DNA of 64,000 nt from Elephas maximus indicus (GCF_024166365.1 NC_064842.1:20679001-20743000), one strand, 5' to 3'. Counted from the stretch's first letter, positions 37,803-49,398 are shown. Program-made: numbers and translations. Notes: generated by a model not told the origin, from the sequence alone.

Positions 37803-37930
37803 GGTAAAGTTGAAAAAGTGCTGGACTTAGCCCTAGGCTCTGCCACTTCCTACGTCTGGACCCTGGGCAGGCCACGTTGCCCTTGGAGGCCAGGTTTCCC
37901 TCACCTGTAAATGGGGGTATGCAGGCCTGG
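37803..37930 (+). repeat. MIR
   Basis: Contains ctctgccacttcctacgtct and ccctgggcaggccacgttgc, then ttccctcacctgtaaatggg, the MIR order in sense orientation. Confidence 0.65.
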
Positions 37931-38536
37931 GTCTTCCTGCCTTCCTCTTTCTAAGTGTGCCTGAGGAGCCTATTTAGGACAAGCTTTGGGAACAACACCT
38001 GGAGTTCTACATGTGTGAATTTTTAATCTTATTTAAGCACCCGATTTATGTCACTTTGTTCTGTGATCTACTACCTGAAGGGTGAAAATAGGCCTAACCC
38101 AATATCTAGCTAAAAAGAATGGCTATGAGGGGGCAGGGGATGGGAAAAGGGCTGACTGAAATACAACGTTAGGAAATGTAAGACTAGAAAGACCACTGAG
38201 AGACAGTTTACAAATCCATTTTGATCATAAGTAAGTTAAATTAAAAGTGGTTGATATATACATCCGTTGCTAGTCAGTTATTTTTTCATGATTGACTTGA
38301 ATTTCGAAGCCTAGCTGTCCATTGCCAGAACCCATTCAAAACTCATCCTACTTGCTTTATCCCTCATTCCAAACTTTCATGCCAGTTGTCCTGTTGAGAG
38401 TTAGCCATTAATAAACATTTTATTGCTCAGTTTCTAGAACTTCTAAAACAAGACTGTTAAAAATGTTAGAGGGTTTTTTAAGTCCCCCAGCACAGTTAGA
38501 ACATATCTTGAACCTAGTTCTTGAGTTTCCTGGATC

Positions 38537-39560
38537 AGCAATATGTTGTTGATGTTGTTAGGTAGCACCGAATCACTTCTGACTCTTAGATACCCTGTGT
38601 ACAACAGAATGAAACTCTGCCTAGTCCTGTGCCATCCTCACAGTTCTTGCTGTGCTTGAGCCCATTGTTGAAGCCCCTGTGTCAGTCCATCTCATTGGGA
38701 GTCTTCCTCCCTTTTGCTGACCTTCTACTTTGCCAAGCGTGATGTCCTTCTCCAGGAATGGTCCTTCCTGATAACATGTCCAAAGTATGTGAGACAAAGT
38801 CTCACCATCCTTGCTTCTAAGGAGCACTCTGGCTGTACTTCTTCCAAGATAGATTTGTTCATTCTTCTGGCAGTTCATGGTATATTCAATATTCTTTGCC
38901 AACACCATAATTCAAAGTCATCAATTCTTCAGTCTTCCTTATTCATTGTCCAGTTTTCACATGCATATGAGGCAATTAAAACACCATGACTTGGGTCAGG
39001 CACACCTTAGTCCTCATAGTGACGTCTTTGCTTTTTAACACTTTAAAGAGACTTTTTGCAGTGGATTTGCCCAATGCAATGTGTCTTTTGATTTCTTGAC
39101 TGCTGCTTCCATGGACATTGATTGTGGATCAGTGAAATCCTTGACAGCTTCAGTCTTTTCTCCATTTATCACGATGTTGCTCATTGGTCCATTTGTGAGG
39201 ATTTTTGTTTTCTTTATGTTGAGGTGTAATCCATACTGAAGACTATAGTCTTTGATCTTCATCAGTAAGTACTTCAAGTCCTCTTCACTTTCAGCAAGCA
39301 AGGCTGCATCGTCTGCATATCACAGGTTGTTAACGAGTCTTCCTCCAATCCTGATGCCCCGTTCTTCTTCATATAGTCCAGCTTCTTGGATTATTTGCTC
39401 AGCATGCAGATTGAATAAATATGGCGAAAGGATACAACCCTGACGCACACCTTGACTTGAAAGCACACAGTATCCCCTTGTTCTGTTTGAATGACTGCCT
39501 CTTGGCCTCTGTACAGGTTCCTCACAAGAACAAATAATTGTTCTGGAATTCCCATTCTTC
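38537..39560 (-). mobile_element. RTE retrotransposon with reverse-transcriptase remains
   Basis: 1.0-kb minus-strand RTE copy. Minus-strand frames contain QGVRQGCILSPYLFNLHAEQ (RT finger/palm block) and the catalytic YADD box at 39308-39319, followed by YGLHLNIKKTKILTNGPMSN. The codon just before YADD is TGA, an in-frame stop at 39320-39322, and more breaks follow, so the copy is dead. The endonuclease part is missing. Confidence 0.88.
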
Positions 39561-39565
39561 AACAT

Positions 39566-39997
39566 GTTGTTGTTGTTGTTAGGTGCCGTCGAGTCGGTTC
39601 CGACTCATAGCGACCCTATGCACAACAGAATGAAACACTGCCCGGTCCTGCGCCATCCTTACTTAAAATCGTTGTTATGCTTGGGTTCATTGTTGCAGCC
39701 ACTGTGTCAATCCAGCTCGTTAAGGGTCTTCCTCTTTTCTGCTGACCCTGTACTCTGCCGAGCATGATGTCCTTCGCCAAGGACTGATCCCTCCTGACAA
39801 CATGTCCGAAGTATGTAAGACGCAGTCTTGCCATCCTTGCCTCTAAGGAGCATTCTGGCTGCACTTCTTTCAAGACAGATTTGTCCGTTCTTTTGGCAGT
39901 CCTGGTATATTCAGTATTCTTCGCCAACACCACAGTTCAAAGGTGTCAGCTCTTCTTTGGTCTTCCTTAATCATTGTCCAGCTTTCACAGGCATCAA
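39566..39997 (-). mobile_element. Second RTE copy, same orientation, abutting the first
   Basis: Starts with a new 3' tail (gttgttgttgttaggtgccg). The minus frame gives LTYFGHVVRRDQSLAKDI. CAACAT at 39560-39565 and 39998-40003 is a possible target duplication. It is less diverged than the first copy. Confidence 0.85.
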
Positions 39998-40099
39998 CAA
40001 CATAGAAGCCATTAATAGAACATTTTTCCTGGCATGTCACATTTTATCATTAACTCTGTTATTTAAAAGAATATGCATAATTTAGATGTGAGTAGCACT

Positions 40100-40198
40100 G
40101 TATATGATCATGAGGATGGCACAGAGCCAGGCAGCATTTTGTTCTGTTATATATAAGGTGGCTGTGAGTTGGAGCCGACCTGACAGTGACTAACAGCG
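40100..40198 (+). mobile_element. RTE tail in the opposite orientation
   Basis: gaggatggcacagagccagg, then gtggctgtgagttggagccg. Short plus-strand end. Confidence 0.75.
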
Positions 40199-40282
40199 AA
40201 AGTTCCTGTATAAACCCATTAATGTCTTTAAAGGTTAAAAGGACCGTTTCTGTATTGAGACAAAGATGTACAGGAAGCCGAC

Positions 40283-40478
40283 ACACACACACTCAGTTCT
40301 GACTCCTGGAGACCCCGTGTGTGCGGAGTAGGACTGTGCACCACAGGGTTTTCAATGGTTCCTTTTCATAAGTAGATCTCCAGGCCTTTCTTCTGATGTA
40401 TCTTTGGGTGTGTTAGAACCACCCCCCTTTTGGTTAGAACCCCCAGTGCTCAACCATTTGCTCTGCCCAGGGGCTCTA
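40283..40478 (-). repeat. AfroSINE (long form), diverged
   Basis: tcagttctgactcctggaga, ataagtagatctccaggcct, then ctctgcccaggggctct. Confidence 0.75.
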
Positions 40479-41335
40479 ATAGGAAGCCCAGACATTGTAG
40501 GAATTTCCATGCTGGGCATTCCCTGTGAATAAATTTGTAGACCTGGGAAAGTGTGAAGTGGGGTGGGCTGCTGGGCTCTGGATGGTTCAGGAACGTGAGT
40601 GTCCCGCAGAGCATCTCTGTCTAACCGGGCCTACCACAGCCCAGGGTAGTGTGGCCTTGCTACCTTTCCCTGCTCGGGATCTCGGAGTGGGGCAGGCAGA
40701 TCAAAGAGCTTAGCAGCGTGTGTGAAGCCAGAGATGGGCAGCAGTATCTCTGCAGGCCACCCCGTCCAGCGGTGAGCAGCCCACTGTGCCCTCCTGGGAG
40801 CACTCCTGCAGTGTCTCCAGCTCAGCTGAGCACCTGGGGCCCAGAGTGCCCTGTTGTAGAACAGCCTCTGATGATTAACTGCAGCTGCTGGGTTTTTCCA
40901 GGGCAAAGGGGCAGTGTTTTTAGTTTGAAAGTCCCTGGATATACCCTAGATCCGCTTAAGGGGCAGATTAAAGGAGAACCAGTGAAACCATGAACTGTGA
41001 TTACATTTAACGTAGTCTTTTCTCCTTGCGGCCTGAATAATGGTGCTGGTTAGAAACCATTGCAGCTCTCTAACTGCTAAAACACAGACGTTTTGTTCAT
41101 AAAAGTCCGCAGTAGTAACATTAGTTAGCAATTGTCTTCCCACTTGCCACCTTGCTTTTACAAAACAGAATGGAGTTATTTTTTTAGAACAAACCAGCCG
41201 TTAGGAAGGCGAGATGTTCCATTTTCTACAGACAGCTGCAATAGCGTGCCAGATTGCCCTTGCTGGTGGTAACTAATTGAACAGCTTTTGGAATGTGCTG
41301 TCTCGTGTTATATCCATTAATGGGCCTCTGCCTTC

Positions 41336-41456
41336 CTCCTGCGGGAGAAAGATGTGGCAGTCTACTTCCGTAAAAATTTACAGCTGTGGAAACCCAATGG
41401 TTTACTGTCTTACAGGGTCACTGTGAGTTGAAATCGACTTGACAACTGTGGGTTGT
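41336..41456 (+). repeat. AfroSINE 3' half
   Basis: Starts in the middle segment (gggagaaagatgtggcagtc); tail cagggtcactgtgagttgaa. The tRNA-like head is absent. Confidence 0.8.
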
Positions 41457-41881
41457 GTTACAGAGAAATGGGATTTCTTTGAGATATGGTAGCTTTACTG
41501 CCATATAATTTCACTTGTTAAACGTGTTAAGAAACTGAAGTTTCTTGGACCCAGGGATTTAGACATAGAGTTGATGACTGTTTTCTTTTTCCAGATGTGT
41601 TTTTAGGCAGAGTTCTCTTCATTGTCATCGTTGTTCTCTGTGAGCATCCTCTCAGAGCAGGGACTTTCCTGTGTGTATACTGATGGGTACCATGTTCTTC
41701 AGTCTCTAACTCAGAGGCTCAGCTGCAGGGTCAGGTGTCACTCACAGTGGGCGCCCCCCTACCCCCATCCCGCTGTGGGCCTGTGTGGACCCAGAGGGGC
41801 CTGCCTCAGTGCCTGTCCCAGGATCGTGGCACCATTTGGTATAGGGATCTTATACTTGCCCCTCACCATTATCAAGTAGTT

Positions 41882-41992
41882 TCCATGGGAGAAAGATCTG
41901 GCAGTCTGCTTCCATAAAGATTTACAGCCTTGGGACCCAGTGGGTCACTGTGAGTCAGAATCAACTCGACAGCAGTGGGTTTTGGTTTTTCA
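41882..41992 (+). repeat. AfroSINE 3' half
   Basis: Same truncated form as the copy at 41.4 kb: gggagaaagatctggcagtc, tail gagtcagaatcaactcgaca. Confidence 0.82.
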
Positions 41993-44137
41993 TTACCAAG
42001 AGAGAAGGAAAAGACAGGGAGCTGAAGTGAGAGAATGCTATATTGGCCTTAAAAGACTGTCAAGGTATGGGGTGTTCACATGGTTATTTATGAAATTCGG
42101 GTTTTTTATATTCAGAAATGTGATTAATTTGTTACTGACAGAATGAAGACTCTTAATTTTTAGCTCCCATCCAGCCACAAAGCAATCAGTACTCCTTGTG
42201 TGAAAGGAAATCCAGCATCCTCCCCCGCCCCCAACCCCACCAAGAGCCTGACTGGCTGGGTCACCCCGGGAGCCAGGCAGCATCCCTCCCGCGGACGAGG
42301 CAGGACAAGGACAAGGACCAGGCTTCCCCACACATGCGGTCCTGGGCTCTGCATGTTTGAGGTGCAGAAACACACCCAGCAAAACAAGACTGTTAATGGG
42401 GAAAACTGTTGCTTGGAAATGTGATTGACGTATGTCAGAATCTGCACAGTACGATTTCAGCTGCCTTTTCTATATTTCTAGAGAATTTTTTTATGCTGTG
42501 ACTCAGCAGCCGATAGGCCATCATCCCCTAGCTCCTCCTGTTCTTGCTGTTGCTAAAAATATTGCTGAAGGTATTTGATCTAAAAGATGCATGTGGTTTA
42601 CTTGGTACAGAACCAATACTTTATAACGAGGTAGAGATTTCCCTAAAACTCAATACTATCGAGAAATGCCAACTACCACTGCTGTGGTCTGCTTGCCGAA
42701 GGAGAGAGGTGCTCATGGTTCAGTGGTTTTCGGGGAGCAGGGAGCCACCGATGCTTTTTGGTTGATTGATACCCACCTAATTCAGTGCTATTTTCTGATA
42801 CATCAGAGGCCACAAATTTTGGTTACTTTTAACTTGATCACATTTCTTAGAAACTTTTGTATTAAGAATAGAATAGCAAGAAGAAAAGAACAGAAATGTT
42901 TGTTCCGTACCCTTCAGACAAATGCAAAGCACTATCCTTCGTTGTATGGCAGGGTCAGTATCCACAGAATAGCAAGATCTGGCCTGTATTTTTTCTCCCA
43001 TGGCATGAGATTGGTGCTTGTTAGAGAGGTTGGGAAATTAAAAGATTTGCTAATGTATTTTCTGTATATATTTGAGGAAATAGAATTTTTTGCTTGATGA
43101 AAAGAAGGTTGGGTATTTGAAAGACCTTTTCCTTTATTTCTGCTGTTAGGACGGCGTACAGTTAGATGAGCTTGGAGCGAAGCAGGAGAGATGTAAAAGG
43201 GAGCGCCTCCCCCATGCGAAAGTGAGCCCTGGAGGGCGACAGGGACTTTGCCCGGAGCTGTGTCCCCGAGTCTGAGTTTGCAGAGCTTCTCGTGATGAGG
43301 GACTGAACAGATGACCACCTATGAGGAAGGGCATCCTGACAGGGCAGCATTTAATCAGCAGAGCTGTTGTGGGAAAAGGTTGGGCGAAGATTTGTAATCT
43401 TTGAACTACAGGAAAACAGGGAAGGTGATGGGGAGGAACAACTTCATTGTAAGCAGCCTCCTCTTTCGTCCTATCACGGCTCTTCTCCCTGTTTGTTTCC
43501 TAATGGACTAGGACTTCCATGCTGACATCCCTCCCTCTTACCCTCTGTCCCAGCATTAAGTTTTATCATCAGAAGATTGGGAACAGGAAGTTAAGGTAGA
43601 TGTTAAATGTTGAATAGAGACAAAATCTTAAAAACACAATCAAGGACACAGATGAAATGGGGTAACAGAAACCTTGATTTTGCATTTATATCTAAAACAC
43701 CATGAAGTAAAAGCATTTGAAGACATTTAGCAATGAATTATCTATACACACTGTGGGTGCCTTAGCACCCAGGACTTCCGTAATTTTAACAAATTGTAAC
43801 TTCATGAAATGGAAGGCTATTGAAGATGGTGTGTGCCTCCTTATATTAAAATCCTGTTTTCTTCAGTATTATTTTTTCCCGTTTCATTACGTCTTCAAAT
43901 TTTAGTGTCTTGAAAGAGATAATTTGATAGTATTATTTTCTCGTAGACCACAGGTTTATGAAAATGAGAAATTTTTAAAGTAAATGTAATTACTGTATGT
44001 TCTATTGATAAACACAAGTTTATAGGAGTTATCAGCCTCTGTTCATCTTTCCTATATTAGCAGTTAGAAGAATGTAGACCAGAGATAATATTGGCAAAAA
44101 AATATGTAAGATTAAAATAGCTGTTTCCTGCCCACAG

Positions 44138-44223
44138 ATGACGAGGATGGCATGGACTGCGTGGACAATGAGAGGCGGCCACATTTCCCTCAGTTTTCTT
44201 ACTCTGCAAGTGGACGAGAATAA
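44138..44223 (+). CDS. AKT3: AKT3 canonical last coding exon: hydrophobic motif and stop (residues 452-479)
   Basis: After the acceptor ttcctgcccacAG the exon completes Tyr452 (T|AT), continues [18 protein letters not shown] and FSYSASGRE, and stops with TAA at 44221-44223. FPQFSYSA is the AGC-kinase hydrophobic motif; its serine is Ser472, phosphorylated by mTORC2 for full activation. Joining the four exons gives exactly 163 residues (317-479) with no gap, so this is the functional gene and not a processed copy. One substitution from the human protein I recall is visible: Met460 reads as Val here (GTG). The exon runs directly into a long repeat-poor 3' untranslated region. Confidence 0.97.
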
Positions 44224-44831
44224 TTGTCTCATTCTGCTGCTTCACTGTCATCCTAGACTTATTACTGAAAACGGTTCCTGGACATCACCACCAGTCCTAG
44301 CTCTTACAGATAGCAGGGGCACCTTCAGACGTCCCAGACCAATCAAGGGTCTTCACCCCTAGCAACCTTTCACACACATGAAAACACACATATATGCAAA
44401 CACACTCGACCTTTTGTTTTTGCATGAAATTGTATCTCAGTCTAAGGTCTCATGCTGTTGCTGCTACTGTCTTACTATTATAGCAACTTTAAGAGATAAT
44501 TTTACAATCTTTCGAAGTCATGAGTCCACCATTGTTCATTTGTGCCCCAGTTGTCATCTTCTGATCTTTTTAGGTTTTGTTTTCCCTAACAGTGAAGGCT
44601 GGAAGAGAGACATTGATTCTAGGTACATTTTTAAACTTTCTAGAAGATAAAAACTAACTAGGCTAAGAAGATTTAGTGTGTAATCCACAGCAACGTGGAT
44701 GGGTGGTGATGCACGTATGCAGACTGTTAGTGAAGCCATTCAGTTCAGTGCATGAAGTAGGGATTGAGCGCTAAGATCTGGCTGGAATTCATTAGGAAGC
44801 ACTTGAGAAAAGGACTGAACAACCGCTGATA

Positions 44832-44862
44832 AATATATATATATATATGTATATGTATATTT
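44832..44862. repeat. (AT)n microsatellite in the AKT3 3'UTR
   Basis: Run of AT units with GTATAT variants. Confidence 0.85.
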
Positions 44863-45474
44863 TTAATTCCTATTGGATACTCCAGAGGAAGCCTGTATCA
44901 CACACGGACATCTAGACTTCACGGGCAGTCATGGACAAACGAACATTGTCCTACCAAGAAATGAAGGCATATGCACAGCAGAGAGAGGGTCTCATGATAC
45001 GATTCACGCCAGAGAGCATTTTTCCCCCTGTGCTTGGAAACGTTTCTCTCTTCTTGATATTTATCACCTCTGATGGCTGAAGAATATAGACAGGTATGAG
45101 GATCCTGCTTTTCACCAAAATTTGTACACCAAGGTAGACAGACAGGTGTTTGCCTTATTTGTTTTAATTTTCTACTTTGAGTTTTCCGTGAATTAGCTTT
45201 CTCTCAGATGTTAAAACTTTGAATATCCTTTTATGGTTTTGTTTATATTGCAGTAGTATTTATTTTTTAGTGATGAGGAGTGTATGTCACGTTAGCAAAT
45301 GCAGCTCCAACTTACACAAGATAGACTGCATGCAGCTTATTTTGACCCATGTGCAAGGAATGTACACGCCGATGAGACTCACGCACTTTTTCTCCTCTGT
45401 AAAAAAATCTTGATGAGGCTCTGAAATTGTACATAGTGGTTAGAATTTGGCTTTGAGAGAAGAGATGCTGTCGT

Positions 45475-45523
45475 TTAACCCCTCGGTGCTGAAAATCCCC
45501 AACTGTCCATGCCAAGGGGTTAA
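45475..45523 (+). other. AKT3 3'UTR hairpin 1
   Basis: The arms TTAACCCCTCGG (45475-45486) and CCAAGGGGTTAA (45512-45523) are complementary at 11 of 12 positions around a 25-base loop. This is the best-formed of three related foldbacks in this UTR. Confidence 0.7.
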
Positions 45524-45890
45524 TGAAACCAATGGATGTTGATACGTGCTCAGTTGAGAACTGATCTGTGATGAAGGCCTGGCAGCACAGTGCGGTGGAA
45601 AAAACTGAGACCTGAACGATGATGAGCAATGAACTTTCCTTGGCAATATGAACACATCTCGAGTATTTACCGAGTAGGCAGTAAAGGATTAGAACCTGGT
45701 GTGTTTAGTCTGATCATGGTACACTTATCACTGAATTAAGCCATCAGGGAAAAAAACAACAAAAAAAGAACACCTCCAGCTTTCCTTTTTCTGTACATAC
45801 TCATGTCCCCCAGTTCCAACCTTTCTCACTGACGGGGGACATGTATGCAAACCTCATCTTTCTCCTTCATTAATGATGATCTTCAGATTA

Positions 45891-45948
45891 AACCCTTTGG
45901 TGCTAGGAGCTGACATTTTCCAAAGCAGCCTATGAAGTCCAAGGGGCT
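45891..45948 (+). other. AKT3 3'UTR hairpin 2, containing a miR-29-type site
   Basis: The arms AACCCTTTGG (45891-45900) and CCAAGGGGCT (45939-45948) pair with one mismatch and one G-U. The left arm runs into TGGTGCTA, an eight-base match to the miR-29 seed. Confidence 0.6.
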
Positions 45949-46138
45949 GGGGGGCCATTCTTGCAGCAAGCAGGCGGCAACCCGGACTCGCTGGAGTGAC
46001 CATGGAAATGTGTTTTAGTTCAGCTATCTGACAGCTCCCCAAATGGAAGACTACAGCATTACGTAGTATTATGATTGCATTGTACGAAAGAGCAAGTGAC
46101 TTTTTAAGTAGGATGAATCATATTCATATGCAGATGTC

Positions 46139-46225
46139 TTAGCCTCTTGACGCTGGAAGTGTGGGTTTATAGATATGAAACCACTGCTGGCGGTGGGCAG
46201 GCCACTGGGACTGACAGGGGGTTAA
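46139..46225 (+). other. AKT3 3'UTR hairpin 3
   Basis: The arms TTAGCCTCTTG (46139-46149) and CAGGGGGTTAA (46215-46225) pair along all 11 positions if G-U pairs are allowed. The outer arm sequences resemble those of hairpins 1 and 2; the loop is longer. Confidence 0.55.
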
Positions 46226-47697
46226 AGGGCATTTTATTAAGGCAGCTAAGACATATTCAGACGTAGATTTTGTCCTCATTTTTCATATTTTTATCTGAGT
46301 GAAGTTCATCCTTAATATTGAGTGGGAAGTTACAGTAAGTGGTAGTTCACTCTTGCACATATAGCTCACCTTTTTTTTTTTTTTTAAACTTGGAATTATG
46401 TTGAATGTTTCACTTTGACAAGAAAGTAGACCGGAAGGTGTGTCCTGTAAGTTGTCTTGCATCCATCCATTCTATGAGAAAGAAGCAGATAAGAGGACAG
46501 AAGAGAGCTGAGACTGGCTGATGATCAGAGTTTTCCTTCCTTCAGAGGGAAAGTGTAACACCACACACTGAGCACATAGCTTTTGTTTTTTTGTTGTTGT
46601 TGTTTGTTTGTTTTGTAATCTTAAGGTGATTCCATGACAGTGGCGAAGGACACTTTCTAAGATTAATGACCACCGCTGACAGTGCCCTGGGCTGGCCACT
46701 CCTCACAGCTGGCTCTCCATCCCCAGCCAAGGCCTGGGGCTTGCTTGGCACTTGTCCCCTCGAAGAGCCTGTGAGCATCACAGAAGTGTTCTCTTGGCTT
46801 AGATTCTTTGAATCCCTTACTTTTGCTCCCAGATCTCAATCAGCTGGCGTGGAGGAATAATAGAAAAAAATGTGTGTCGAGGGAGATTTCTGAAACTTCC
46901 TTGTAATTTGCCCATAGCTGTAGTTGTGGATTCTGGCAGGTGGAAAGGCCCGAAACCTGGAATCATTCCATCAGAATACAGTTCAGACTTTGCGGACTCC
47001 AGCTTGTACTAACTTTCATTGAGTTTGCCCTATTGTAATCACACAGCCATCTTGGAGGAATTGGCCATTTCTGCTTGGATTTTCGACAGGGTTGCTCACA
47101 GCTTTGCTTTCTACACTAATTAGCGTTATTCCAGTATTGTTTTCCATTTCCCCATAACTGATTTCCGGCTTCTTAAAGCTGACTGTTCTTGCAGGGGCCA
47201 CTTGCTTATCCTAGAGTACAAAAGTAAGGGCCTTCCTTACTAACTGCAGGGTCTATATATTACACCTCAATGTACACACTTTGCTGCTACTGTTCGTACT
47301 GTCTACAGTAGAATTTCCTTATCTTGCTCCTGATAGTGCATTACAGGCAAGCATGAAATGTAAAGTATTTATTTAAATAAAAAAGAAAACCTCTAAATTG
47401 GTAATTGAATTACCTCCCTGTAGCTTTATAGTTTGTGACATTTCTTGACCTTGCTAGTTCTTTCATTAGATCCGTGCAAGATCTAGTCATCTGGTTAAGG
47501 ATTTTAAGCAGACGTGACTATGAACCCAAGAAACCGTATTACTATTGGTCATACTAAAACTGTTGCTTTCCTTGAGTCTATGACCCACAAGGATGTGAAA
47601 TAACCACGAGAACCTGTTTTTGTACACTGTACATCCTTAGTATTTTTACACGTATATGATAGGGATGCACATGATTTTCCTTCGTACAGACAGCTGA

Positions 47698-47703
47698 AAT
47701 AAA
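47698..47703 (+). terminator. AKT3: AKT3 candidate poly(A) signal AATAAA
   Basis: An AATAAA hexamer in a repeat-free 3'UTR context, followed by a TTGTTGTGGG-type GU-rich stretch about 30 bases downstream. It is a likely but unproven cleavage signal for the canonical transcript. Confidence 0.5.
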
Positions 47704-48762
47704 GCACTATGTCAACCTGCTACTTCTCTGCCTATTGTTGTGGGACCTGGTTCTGTAATCGCAGAAAATTCAACGTTATTCTTTACTGGCACGAATATAT
47801 ATTTTCAATAGCCCCACCTGGTGTTAACCTACCCTCTATGAAATGTGATAGGAAACTATGTTAATTCCCGGTAGCCGAAAACACACAGGGGGTTATTTTA
47901 TTACTTCAGTGAGATTGCACTAGCGTGGTGGTACAGCGTTGAGGAAGGGGCTACTTCCCGACCTCTCTGCACTGGATTCAGGGCATATCTTCTCTGAAGC
48001 CGGCGGGGAGCAGGTCTCCTTGGAGATTCTTTCCGACCCTAGTAATCCTCGCAGCAGACGGTTTGGACCAGAACTCTGAAGGAGTGTAGCTCCTCAGTGA
48101 TGTCTTCCTGATTCGTACCGCTCCGCACACTCCTTCCTTAGAATGCATTTTAAAGACTTCACGGCAAATCGGCAGACTTAGACATGGGGAATAGATGAGT
48201 CGGATGAGTGCGCTACAATCTGGTCGACCTGGAATTCTTCAGGATGGGGCCTGTTTTCCAATTGTACCTCACATACCAACGTAATCTACTGGTTTAGAAG
48301 CTTGGTTTCACTCCTGTGACGAAGGCAGGTGAAGGAACGGCGTTTGGGTCCCAAGTTAGCCAGGCATATATGTGTCAGGCAGCCAGATCGGAGGGTGTTC
48401 TTCACATGCTGTTCTCTTAGAACCACTGGGGGACAGTTCCAGAATAAAGTGACCTCTTAATTTCTTTAAAGGTGCTATTTTTAGAATATCATATAATTTA
48501 TTCACAGTATTCCAAGAGCAGAATTAAGGACAATTAAAATATCTTAGGTGACAGTCTTTATGTCTAGCACATTTTTGATGAAGTCAAAAACTTCTGAATC
48601 TGAAGAGTTCTCCCTGTTTCAGGCTTGAACCTTTTCCATGCTCTAGAGACTCAGATGGGCTCTGTAATCATGCCACTGCCTCCCAAGCCTAAGTCACATG
48701 GATTTTGAGAAGCAAGGCTGAGCATATGGTAACATCAGATCTATGTCGAAATAATAATAATA

Positions 48763-48783
48763 CTGCTGCTGCTGCTGCTGCTG
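48763..48783 (+). repeat. (CTG)7 trinucleotide run
   Basis: Seven perfect CTG units preceded by TAA units. Short; shows no sign of expansion. Confidence 0.9.
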
Positions 48784-48954
48784 GTAGGTCGCTGGCTGGG
48801 GCAAATCGCCTGTGGTCAGTGACGTGTCCTGATGGCAGCCTTGCCTTTAGTCTTTTAGTGTCATGCTCAAAGACAACACAACATTTTCATTGTCCGTTTT
48901 TATTACTTTAAAGCATTTGCGGGCTTAACTCTGTATAGTGCAAATACTATTTTA

Positions 48955-48960
48955 AATAAA
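48955..48960 (+). terminator. AKT3: Distal candidate AKT3 poly(A) signal
   Basis: AATAAA in the sequence ttttAAATAAATAATGACC. The DNA from 47.7 to 49.0 kb remains free of interspersed repeats, which fits a longer 3'UTR form, but nothing in the sequence proves use. Confidence 0.3.
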
Positions 48961-49398
48961 TAATGACCTCTGTACAGATACTTGATATACTCAAGTAAAT
49001 TTTCTAATTTCCCTAAGTACATGTTTTTAGGCTCTTCTCAAGTATAGCATATTGAAGAAGAAATCTGACCACAGAGCCAAAGATGACGCTCTTTTTCTTT
49101 TCTTTTTTTGTTAATGGAGTTGAGAGAATAATGCCTAGTGTTTCCCAGTGTCTCTTTATTGTGCACATCCTGGCAGGATAAGTCACAATGGACTCTTACG
49201 GGTTGTTGATAAAAGGCAAATAAAGTTGAAGGATGATACAAAAATCACGAAGAGGGAAGCAAAATGAATGGCAGAAAAAAAGTTGATTTGATCCTTATTA
49301 CACTTTGGCCTAGCTAAACTATGTGCCTTTTTGGTGTGTTTTGTTCATTACCCCAAGATAAAAAGAAAACAGTATAATTCAAGTCTTTAAAAAATTCA

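Larger units (their letters stand above)
34891..44137 (+). other. AKT3: AKT3 intron, 9.2 kb
   Basis: The intron spans gtaagt to cccacAG. It contains an inverted AfroSINE pair (35.4-35.8 kb), an L2 3' end, MIR pieces, a cluster of RTE copies (38.5-40.2 kb) and partial SINEs. Segments 40480-41330 and 41995-43900 are unique; part of them (40.5-41.0 and 42.2-42.4 kb) is GC-richer, with nothing recognised. If the alternative last exon is used, the same donor joins 49668. Confidence 0.85.
44224..47725 (+). other. AKT3: AKT3 long 3' untranslated region (extent inferred)
   Basis: Downstream of the canonical stop the DNA is almost free of the SINEs and LINEs that fill the flanking introns, as expected for a conserved long 3'UTR. 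It carries two UGUACAUA Pumilio-type sites (45428-45435 and 45792-45799), a TGGTGCTA miR-29-type site (45898-45905), three related hairpins and an AT repeat (44832-44855). AATAAA signals occur at 47376-47381 and 47698-47703. The end point is inferred; another AATAAA at 48955-48960 may extend it to about 49 kb. Confidence 0.6.
47726..49380 (+). other. Repeat-free interval between AKT3 3'UTR and the convergent overlap
   Basis: Unique sequence with a short TAA run and seven CTG units (48763-48783), and no supported gene. It may be an extension of the canonical AKT3 3'UTR. It is also part of the intron removed when the alternative last exon is used. Confidence 0.5.

Noticed and set aside
39035..39565. 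Host reverse-transcriptase gene
   Set aside because: The YADD and GCILSPYLFN blocks belong to a 5'-truncated RTE copy with in-frame stops, including one next to YADD.
40649..40993. 114-codon frame in a GC-rich part of the AKT3 intron
   Set aside because: Both strands are open because of base composition; there is no homology or splice evidence.
48763..48783. CTG repeat expansion locus
   Set aside because: Only seven units; an ordinary short microsatellite.
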